Below are positions 1 through 6,655 of a DNA stretch of 44,918 bases, piece after piece. Numbering within the stretch: position 1 is the first letter of the stretch; every line of letters begins with the position of its first letter. A program made the translations under genes and the position numbers. The notes under the pieces are model-generated. The model was not told where the DNA came from, did not search any database, and saw only the letters and a list, made by a program, of their open reading frames with translations. Origin of the DNA: an uncultured Saprospiraceae bacterium (GTDB lineage: Bacteria; Bacteroidota; Bacteroidia; Chitinophagales; Saprospiraceae); contig CALMSO010000084.1 in NCBI GenBank assembly GCA_937872385.1, positions 1 to 44,918 on the forward strand, given 5' to 3'.

Positions 1-55
1 GATAGGTTTTGCCGCTGCCCGCCCCAGCGGAGATGATTTTGAAGTGTGTGGACAT
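1..55 (-). CDS. UvrD/RecB-type helicase, N-terminal fragment (runs off the window)
   Basis: Only the first 18 codons lie in the window: MSTHFKIISAGAGSGKTY. This ends in a Walker A motif (GAGSGKT) preceded by the short strand typical of the N-terminus of superfamily 1 UvrD/RecB/AddA-like helicases. The ATG at 55-53 follows the stop codon of the TOPRIM-like gene with no spacer (TAAATG), so the two are probably translationally coupled and belong to one operon with the ATPase upstream. In the Bacteroidota such starts are common for large exonuclease V/AddA-like proteins, so it may be a housekeeping repair helicase or the helicase arm of a defence system. A degenerate copy of these first codons sits at 2494-2541. 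The family is inferred from 18 residues only. Confidence 0.6.
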   Translation of the reverse strand, partial: MSTHFKIISAGAGSGKTY

Positions 56-709
56 TTAATAGTCTGCAAAGTTGATTTGAGACAATACTTCTTTTAATTC
101 GTTTTCAAAATATTGATAAGCCTTCAAGTTTTTCAAAGTAGAAAAATCATCAATATATTCAGCAACTAAATGTACAGCTGAATGAATATTAAATTTGCTT
201 AACCTACGACCTTTTCTACCACTTGCCTGTTTCAATATATCATGTAGGACATTTTTTGAATCGGGTAAAGATTCTAGACTTTGAGTGCGTGGAAGACCGA
301 GGGATTCATTATAATTTCTATTACCAGCAGCTGTTTTAATGGCTATTTCATCAATTAACAGCCAGGTTTCCATCATTACAATAGGTACTATGCGAACGAG
401 ATTATTATGCCCGATAGCATTGTTTTTATTAAAAGCATCTGTTATTTCATTTAATCTGGCCTCAAAAGTACTTTGATCTTTACTTTCACAATCTCGATGT
501 ACGAACAGAACATCACATGGATATAATTCAACTGTCTTCTGGATTTTAAGGTCTAAACTTTTAGGGGGATTTTTGAGTCTTCTCAATTCTGCATATTGAC
601 CATTAATGGAAAGATCAGGGCTTAACTGATGTAATGTCCAGTTAATAATATTCATTAATGCTTTATCAGAACTACCATCTGATAATAGGGTGTACTGGAA
701 TATGCGCAT
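56..709 (-). CDS. DUF4276/TOPRIM-like protein, partner of the adjacent AAA ATPase
   Basis: A 217-residue protein with the layout of DUF4276-type TOPRIM-fold proteins. It has an N-terminal strand and acidic loop (LLSDGSSDK, residues 8-16), a hydrophobic strand ending in an acidic cluster (DVLFVHRDCE, 66-75), and the ETWLLID motif (114-120), the counterpart of E-A-W-L-L-x-D in that family. In known ATPase/TOPRIM pairs (OLD, Gabija, PARIS) the TOPRIM domain is the nuclease. Here the usual first glutamate is an aspartate, so activity is uncertain. The start lies 2 bp after the ATPase stop, and the stop touches the helicase ATG, giving a compact operon. The gene is AT-rich beside the chromosomal genes to its right. 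The role, probably anti-phage or DNA repair, is inferred from the pairing. Confidence 0.6.
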   Translation of the reverse strand: MRIFQYTLLSDGSSDKALMNIINWTLHQLSPDLSINGQYAELRRLKNPPKSLDLKIQKTVELYPCDVLFVHRDCESKDQSTFEARLNEITDAFNKNNAIGHNNLVRIVPIVMMETWLLIDEIAIKTAAGNRNYNESLGLPRTQSLESLPDSKNVLHDILKQASGRKGRRLSKFNIHSAVHLVAEYIDDFSTLKNLKAYQYFENELKEVLSQINFADY

Positions 710-711
710 TT

Positions 712-2166
712 TTAAGAATTAAATAGCTGTAACTGATTACTGATAATTTTATTATCTATGACTCTTCTTGGTTTTTTACCGTTTGTAGCATTTGTTTCCT
801 CTGTCACGTCGGGCGAGGGGCGTCCGAGATAATCGAATAATTTGCCGAGGGAAACAGTTTGACCCTGTTCTCGCCATGTATCAGGTAATGGGCTAAAAAT
901 TATTTTATTATATTTTTGCTTCAAAGCAGAATCATAGTATTGAACATTTTCAGCCACCAGCAAACTATCTTCAGGAACATATGGAACCACTAAAGGTGAA
1001 TGCGTATTAATGATGACTTGGCGTAAAGGGTTCCCCGCCTTAGTGTCGGATTCGTACTTGGTATCACAGGCAATATCTTTCAGCAGGCGAATCATTGCCT
1101 CTATTTTCTTTGGGTGGATACCATTTTCAGGCTCTTCGAGGCAAATAAGACCTCCAGATGAGTAATCAACTTCTAGTATAGTGAGTGCTAAAAAACGCAG
1201 GGTGCCATCAGAGAGTGAGCGGGCAGGAAGCTCTGTCTGGTTTTGCGTCAAAATTAATGTCAATAAATCACGTTTATCATCTTTTTCTATTTTGAGCATC
1301 AAATTATCATCAATCAATTCACTTAGGCGATTGGTAACTTCTTGCATAATATCCCGCTTTGGATGCTCACTTTCAAGCCTGTATAAAGTTGCTGGCATAT
1401 GAGCACCATCTGCTTTTATCTTTGCATTTCTAATAATGTGAACTTCATCCGATTTGCGAAGTGAACTAGGCTCAAGCTGTAAAAAAGTCCATGAGCGTAG
1501 TTCTTCTTTTACAACACAGGCGGTAGGAAACTCCGCCGAAACAGTAGATAATGCTGTTCGGCCCATTCTGACGGGGTCTCTGTCAAATGGCTTACCTTTC
1601 TCTTGATCTTGATGAAGCCTGACTAATAGTTTATCATCTTTGGTCTCTGTAGAAATAAACTTTGAATTACTACCACGCCGGCCTTTGATTACGCTTTTTT
1701 TCCATTTAGTCGAGCTTGGAAATAAAATATCTTTCTTGGCATCTTGCTGTCGTATCGGCACAAGTTCTTCCTTTTCTACTTCAATTAAATGGATACTTTC
1801 TTCATTTTTCAGCCTCAATGTCAAAATATATCTGACAGTGGTAATACTCGCTGTAGCCTGGGCGCCCAGATCATCGTATGCATATTCTGGTATGATCAGA
1901 TCAACTTCAAAAGACATTCGAGGGCTGTATTTATTGCCAATTTTATGAAATATATCCCTTACATCGGAAGCTCTTTGACCTTCGCTACGAATCTTTTTAG
2001 CCGCCTCTATTATCTCTTCTGAGGCCAGCATACTTAAAAAGCGGATAGCATCAAAAAGATTTGATTTGCCAATAGCATTGGCACCCGCAACACAATTGAA
2101 AGGGCCAAATCTTATGTCCACATCTGTCAGGTTTTTAAATCCATTTACCTTGAATCGGGTTATCAT
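712..2166 (-). CDS. RecF/OLD-like AAA family ATPase
   Basis: A 484-residue ABC/RecF-type ATPase. The Walker A motif GANAIGKS is at residues 28-35 after the usual start (ITRFKVNGFKNL). The signature-like stretch LSDGTLRFLALTILE, the Walker B motif GLICLEEPENGIHP and the H-switch INTHSPLVV follow in the C-terminal half. The middle is a charged, partly helical insert where other members carry a coiled coil. The order matches AAA_21/AAA_15 ATPases that work with TOPRIM nucleases in defence systems. No TOPRIM domain follows the H-switch; it is supplied by the next gene. Only 2 bp separate the two genes. The sequence is AT-rich relative to the ligase/PASTA gene, consistent with horizontal transfer. 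A RecF-like repair role is possible, but recF has different neighbours. Confidence 0.85.
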   Translation of the reverse strand: MITRFKVNGFKNLTDVDIRFGPFNCVAGANAIGKSNLFDAIRFLSMLASEEIIEAAKKIRSEGQRASDVRDIFHKIGNKYSPRMSFEVDLIIPEYAYDDLGAQATASITTVRYILTLRLKNEESIHLIEVEKEELVPIRQQDAKKDILFPSSTKWKKSVIKGRRGSNSKFISTETKDDKLLVRLHQDQEKGKPFDRDPVRMGRTALSTVSAEFPTACVVKEELRSWTFLQLEPSSLRKSDEVHIIRNAKIKADGAHMPATLYRLESEHPKRDIMQEVTNRLSELIDDNLMLKIEKDDKRDLLTLILTQNQTELPARSLSDGTLRFLALTILEVDYSSGGLICLEEPENGIHPKKIEAMIRLLKDIACDTKYESDTKAGNPLRQVIINTHSPLVVPYVPEDSLLVAENVQYYDSALKQKYNKIIFSPLPDTWREQGQTVSLGKLFDYLGRPSPDVTEETNATNGKKPRRVIDNKIISNQLQLFNS

Positions 2167-2231
2167 ATTTTACAAATTTTGGGTATTAAAAATAAGTCGG
2201 GCGTAAATTTTGGAAGCAACACACCTATCTA

Positions 2232-2459
2232 CTATAATGAAGGCTTGTGTTCTAAATCCGTATGCTTTCGCATGGAAAAAACAGTGCGGTCCAAGCGGTG
2301 CCGTTTGGAGCGATCCAAATTATACGCCGAGCAAATGAGATACCAAGCTGCCGCCAGTCGCTCGCGGGGGCTACGGGTGAGCCAGCAAGCGCGCTGGCGT
2401 GCTGCCTCGGCAAAGGTCTGAATGGAGAAAGCCGTGCGGTCAAGCCGATATGTTTTCAT
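2232..2459 (-). CDS. small conserved-looking protein with a repeated RLDRTxFS motif
   Basis: A 75-residue basic protein whose two ends carry the same motif: YRLDRTAFSI near the N-terminus and HRLDRTVFSM near the C-terminus. A helical core between them contains RERLAAAWYLICSAYNLD. The DNA repeat behind the motif is visible at about 2271-2290 and 2424-2444. I recall similar short proteins (LDRT-x-F ends around an AAxYL core) scattered through Bacteroidota genomes, often near toxin-antitoxin or mobile genes, but cannot name a family or function. It is the first gene of the minus-strand cassette, 65 bp before the ATPase start, and lies inside the duplicated helicase-start boundaries, so it probably travels with the ATPase/TOPRIM pair. 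It could be an antitoxin-like or regulatory protein; that is a guess. Confidence 0.5.
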   Translation of the reverse strand: MKTYRLDRTAFSIQTFAEAARQRACWLTRSPRERLAAAWYLICSAYNLDRSKRHRLDRTVFSMRKHTDLEHKPSL

Positions 2460-2493
2460 ATCTCGAAGATAGTATTTTTTGTTCGTTTTCGCA

Positions 2494-2541
2494 AAAGGAT
2501 TTGCCCGCCTCGGCGGAGATGATTTTGCAGGGCGTGGACAT
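2494..2541 (-). pseudogene. degenerate second copy of the helicase 5' end
   Basis: The minus strand reads MSTPCKIISAEAGKSF, against MSTHFKIISAGAGSGKTY at the helicase start (1-55). At DNA level 2504-2541 matches 18-55 at 33 of 38 bases without gaps; the match resumes for about 9 bases after a 6-base deletion that removes two P-loop codons. The reading frame meets a stop about 18 codons later. The P-loop is broken, so this is a relic and not a gene. Together the two copies bracket the three-gene cassette exactly. Confidence 0.7.
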
Positions 2542-2815
2542 AGGTAGAGACATCATAAAAAACAAAAACCAGAGATGTAACGACAGATTTTATTCGCCGC
2601 CGCAGGATGGCGCTGCCCGAGGTCGGGGAGGATGCCTAGCCCGAACTTTCTTACGCTGCATTTTTCGGTGCAATTTGACTGCGATTTTGCTTGAAAATCA
2701 TCACCTTTGCAAAGGCAATTACCAAAACCCAAAAGTAATCGGCCAGTGAGGTGAAGTTTTGTACCTAAAAACCTTGCCCCACAGGAGGCTACAACATCTA
2801 TCAGGACAACTGCGC
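2542..2815. other. intergenic region between the cassette and the ligase/PASTA gene
   Basis: No convincing gene. It contains a 12-bp perfect palindrome CCTTTGCAAAGG near 2705-2716 and the sequence TTTTGTACC at about 2755-2763, which recurs directly in front of the T9SS-secreted protein start at 6656. It must hold the divergent promoters of the minus-strand cassette and the plus-strand ligase gene, but no complete TTTG-N19-TAnnTTTG promoter was found. Confidence 0.4.
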
Positions 2816-5800
2816 ATGAAAATCAAAGTAGGCATCTTTTTTGGCGGCCCCTCGCGCGAGCGCGAAATTGCTTTCGCTGGCGGGCGCACGGTGTATGATA
2901 ATCTGAACAAGACCCTCTTCGAGCCTATCCCAATTTTCGTGGATAGTCATCGCAATTTTATTCTTCTCGATTGGAAAAATATCTACAAGGGCAGTATCCG
3001 CGATTTTTATCCGCCGGTGAAGTTTTTGCCGCCTTCTCCGCACGAATTTCAGGTGTATCTCGAAAGCCTCGGCGCGCTTTCTGAAGAAGACCAAGCGGCG
3101 ATGATCGCGGAAGTGGGCGAAAAAATACTCCTCGAAGACTTGCCGCAGTATATCAATATTGCTTTTCTGGCGTTGCACGGTGCGTACGGCGAAGATGGAC
3201 AATTGCAACAGCAACTCGAAGACCTCAACATACCTTACACCGGTAGTGGTGTGCGTTCCAGCCAAATCGGCATGGACAAGGTGTGGCAAAAGCAGTTGAT
3301 GACCGAATTGGGCTTTGCTTGCCCAGCTATTCGGGTATTCGACCGGAGCGACTGGCTGGCAGCTCAGGTGGCTGATTTGTATCAGGAAGCTATTGCAACG
3401 GTCGGTTTTCCGATGGTCATTCGCCCGGCTAATCAAGGTTCTTCGATTGGCGTATCTATTATTGAAGAAGATGGCGGGCTGGAGGGCTTCGAAGAGGCGG
3501 TCAATCGCGCTTTCTTCCGGGAGGTGATTCCGGTGGATCGTTGGCAGCGCAGCAGTGAATACGAGCGCATAGACCAGGTGCGCCTGTTGGCGGATATCCG
3601 CGATGGGCTGGGCTTCCCGATGGATGTATCTTTCCATGAGGAAAAAAATACTTTTTACCACCCGGAGCCATTGCTCACGTATTTGAATACAGCTGCGATG
3701 CGCGCCGATGCAGGGGCGGGGGTATTCGTGCTGGAAGGGCATGCCCGCGAGGAGCAGGTGATTGCCGAAGCGTTTATCCGGGGCAAGGAATTTTCTTGTA
3801 TTGTCATCCGCCGCGAAGACGGCACGGCCGTAGGGCTACCGCCCACCGAAATCGTAAAAGGCAGCGAAGTATTCGACTATCGCTCGAAGTATCTGCCCGG
3901 TTTGTCGCGCAAGCTGACGCCAATAGACCTGCCCGATGCGCAGATCAATGCGATTCGCCGAGAGGCGGAGCGCTTGTTCGTAGAGTTGGGCTTTCATGTG
4001 TATGCGCGGATTGACGGTTTTATTACACCAGAAAATGATATTTTTCTCAATGATCCGAATACCACTTCGGGGATGCTGCCTTCGTCGTTTTTCTTCCATC
4101 AGGCGGCAGAAATAGGGCTGAATCCTTCCCAATTTCTCACGTTTATCCTTCGCATATCTTTGCAGGAGCGCCTGCGCGAGCACCCCCACCAGCTTGCCTG
4201 GCGGAGCCTATTGCAATTACTCGATGAGCAAATTCAGGCTTTGCAATCGGCAGTTGCTCGACATCGGCATATCGCGGTGGTGCTCGGCGGTTACTCGTTC
4301 GAGCGGCATATTTCGGTGGAAAGCGGTCGCAATGTATATGAAAAATTAGCCAGTTCCGATAAGTACGACCCCATGCCTGTTTTTCTGACGGGTGAAAATG
4401 GCAATTATCAGTTGTATCGCCTGCCAATTAATTTGCTGCTGAAAGACAATGCCGACGACATCAAGGATAAAATTCTGCATTTCCGGGCGCACCCGGTTAT
4501 CGAAGAAATCAAGGCACAATGCGCAGATGTGACACGTAAATATGGCTCACCAGACGTTATTTTTGTACCACAGGCACTCAGTCTTGCCGATTTGAAAACC
4601 AAAGTGGACGGAGTATTTATCGCCTTGCACGGCCGCCCCGGCGAAGATGGGCAATTGCAATTGGAATTAGACCAACTCGGACTGCCCTACAATGGCTCGG
4701 ATGCGGTTTCTTCAGCTATTACGATCAACAAGCACGTCACTTTGCAAACCCTCAAACGCAACGGTTTTCAGGTGACTGAGCAAATGGTATTGAAAAAAAC
4801 GGATTACGAAAGCAGCCCGGAGGCTTGTTTCAATCGGATTGAAAGTCGTTTTCGCTATCCTTTTGTAGCCAAACCAGTGGACGACGGCTGCAGCTCGGCG
4901 GTGAAGGTGATCAATACCCGCGAACAGCTCGAGGCTTTTGTGCGTCTGATGTACCGCCCGGTCGGGCAGGAGGGCGAGGAGGCGCGGCGCGTATTGAAGC
5001 TGAAGCCCAAAGAGGAATTTCCGCGCAAGGGCGAAATTTTGTTTGAAACCCTCATTGCTGCCAATGGCGCGGTGCAGTTTATGGAAATTACCGGCGGCTT
5101 GCTGACCCATTTTGAACCGGATGGCAGCATTCGCTACGAAATGTTTGAACCTTCGGAAACATTGGCCACTGGCGAAGTCCTTTCCTTAGAAGAAAAATTT
5201 CTGGCTGGCGAAGGGCAAAACATTACGCCAGCGCGCTTTCAGCCTGACTATGAGCAGATTGCCCGCAAGGTAAAAGCCGATTTGGAAAAGGCGGCCCGCA
5301 TTCTCAATGTGCGCGGCTACGCTCGGATTGACGCTTTCGTGCGGGTGTATGAAGACCAGCGCGTGGAGACGATTATCATCGAGGTGAATTCATTGCCCGG
5401 CATGACTCCCGCCACGGCTATTTTTCATCAGGCGGCACTCAATGGATACAAACCTTATCAGTTGATTGACCAGCTATTGACTTTTGGTTTTCAAAGCAAA
5501 CAACGAGAAGCACTGCCCCAAGCGGAACCTGAACCAACTCCTGCCGACGATGTGCTCACCGTAAAAGAAACCCAAGCATGGGCCCCATTGGGGCATACTG
5601 CGTCACCGTCTGAACCCGACCCGAAACGCACGCTAGCCGAAACCCGCGAAGAATGGGTAGCGCGCTTACGCAAAATCTCGCCTTTTTCATTGCCACTAAT
5701 CCTGGAAAATATTCGCGGTATCGCTCGCAATGTCTGGGCTTTTTTGAGTTCGCGTATTTTTCTGCGCAATTTTATTGCCTGGGCAGCTATGATTGTTGCA

Positions 5801-6541
5801 TTGCTATTTGTAGCTAACTTGCTGTTGCGTTTATACACGCGGCACAACGAGTCGGTACAGGTGGGCAATTACATCGGTATGACCCTATTGGAGGCCGAGC
5901 GCCGTGCTAAAGATCGGAGTTTTCGAGTGGTAATTACGGATTCGATTTATATTGTGGACAAAGCGCCTAATATGGTGCTCGACCAAGACCCCAAACCGCT
6001 GTCGCGGGTGAAGCAGCGCCGCCGCATTTACCTCACGGTGACTAAGAGCACACCGGATATGGTGACCCTGCCGGAGCTAATCGGAAGTTATAGCTATGCG
6101 CAATATACCCGCAAGCTCGCGCAGTTGAATTTGCGTTTCGTGGTGCGGGAGCGACAGTTTGATTCTAAATTAGAGGAAAATACCATTCTGCATTTTTATC
6201 ACAATGACCGGAAAATAACCGATGCCGACCTTCGCAACGGCGTGCGGGTGCCAATGGGTAGTACGCTGGAGTTTGTCGTGACCGAGCGGAGTTCCGGTTT
6301 TGTAGAAATACCCGATTTGGTGTGCCGTACCTACAGTGCCGCTCAGTTTCTTATTAGTGCTAATAACTTATCGGTCGGCAATGTGTATGGCGATGTGGAA
6401 GACCGCAGCAGCGCCTACATCTGGAAACAGGAACCTGCCTACGAACCTGGCCAAAACATTCGGATGGGCGAACAAATCAGTATCTATCTAACGCAGGAAC
6501 GCCCGGCGGGCTGCCCGGCAGAAGAGGGTTTTGAAGAGTAA
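2816..6541 (+). CDS. tandem D-alanine--D-alanine ligase-like protein with transmembrane helix and three PASTA domains
   Basis: A 1241-residue fusion. Residues 1-470 are a first ATP-grasp ligase domain (FFGGPSREREIAF, HGAYGEDGQLQ, NQGSSIGVS, RSKYL, and NDPNTTSGM in place of the usual E-x-N metal site). Residues 483-890 are a second (VLGGYSFERHIS, HGRPGEDGQLQ, EEKFL, IIIEVNSLPGMTP). After a proline/glutamate-rich linker comes one membrane helix (about 985-1007), then three PASTA repeats (about 1015-1080, 1082-1158, 1160-1232). Ddl joins D-alanine for peptidoglycan precursors in the cytoplasm; PASTA domains bind muropeptides or PBP-type ligands outside the membrane. The layout therefore predicts an inner-membrane protein with cytosolic catalysis and a periplasmic sensor. 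Normal Ddl is one domain of about 320 residues. I chose the ATG at 2816 because the ligase motif begins there; an upstream TTG frame adds 19 unrelated residues. Confidence 0.9.
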   Translation: MKIKVGIFFGGPSREREIAFAGGRTVYDNLNKTLFEPIPIFVDSHRNFILLDWKNIYKGSIRDFYPPVKFLPPSPHEFQVYLESLGALSEEDQAAMIAEVGEKILLEDLPQYINIAFLALHGAYGEDGQLQQQLEDLNIPYTGSGVRSSQIGMDKVWQKQLMTELGFACPAIRVFDRSDWLAAQVADLYQEAIATVGFPMVIRPANQGSSIGVSIIEEDGGLEGFEEAVNRAFFREVIPVDRWQRSSEYERIDQVRLLADIRDGLGFPMDVSFHEEKNTFYHPEPLLTYLNTAAMRADAGAGVFVLEGHAREEQVIAEAFIRGKEFSCIVIRREDGTAVGLPPTEIVKGSEVFDYRSKYLPGLSRKLTPIDLPDAQINAIRREAERLFVELGFHVYARIDGFITPENDIFLNDPNTTSGMLPSSFFFHQAAEIGLNPSQFLTFILRISLQERLREHPHQLAWRSLLQLLDEQIQALQSAVARHRHIAVVLGGYSFERHISVESGRNVYEKLASSDKYDPMPVFLTGENGNYQLYRLPINLLLKDNADDIKDKILHFRAHPVIEEIKAQCADVTRKYGSPDVIFVPQALSLADLKTKVDGVFIALHGRPGEDGQLQLELDQLGLPYNGSDAVSSAITINKHVTLQTLKRNGFQVTEQMVLKKTDYESSPEACFNRIESRFRYPFVAKPVDDGCSSAVKVINTREQLEAFVRLMYRPVGQEGEEARRVLKLKPKEEFPRKGEILFETLIAANGAVQFMEITGGLLTHFEPDGSIRYEMFEPSETLATGEVLSLEEKFLAGEGQNITPARFQPDYEQIARKVKADLEKAARILNVRGYARIDAFVRVYEDQRVETIIIEVNSLPGMTPATAIFHQAALNGYKPYQLIDQLLTFGFQSKQREALPQAEPEPTPADDVLTVKETQAWAPLGHTASPSEPDPKRTLAETREEWVARLRKISPFSLPLILENIRGIARNVWAFLSSRIFLRNFIAWAAMIVALLFVANLLLRLYTRHNESVQVGNYIGMTLLEAERRAKDRSFRVVITDSIYIVDKAPNMVLDQDPKPLSRVKQRRRIYLTVTKSTPDMVTLPELIGSYSYAQYTRKLAQLNLRFVVRERQFDSKLEENTILHFYHNDRKITDADLRNGVRVPMGSTLEFVVTERSSGFVEIPDLVCRTYSAAQFLISANNLSVGNVYGDVEDRSSAYIWKQEPAYEPGQNIRMGEQISIYLTQERPAGCPAEEGFEE

Positions 6542-6655
6542 GCTACATTCGGTATAGCATCCGACACAGAAGCCGATATGCTGTAAACAACAAAACACCA
6601 GGTTGCTCGTTTTTGCAAAAAGCCCAGCTACTAATAGGAGCTACAATTTTGTACC

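Noticed and set aside
712..2166. Housekeeping RecF
   Set aside because: Motif spacing, the TOPRIM-like neighbour and the absence of dnaN or gyrB nearby do not fit recF.
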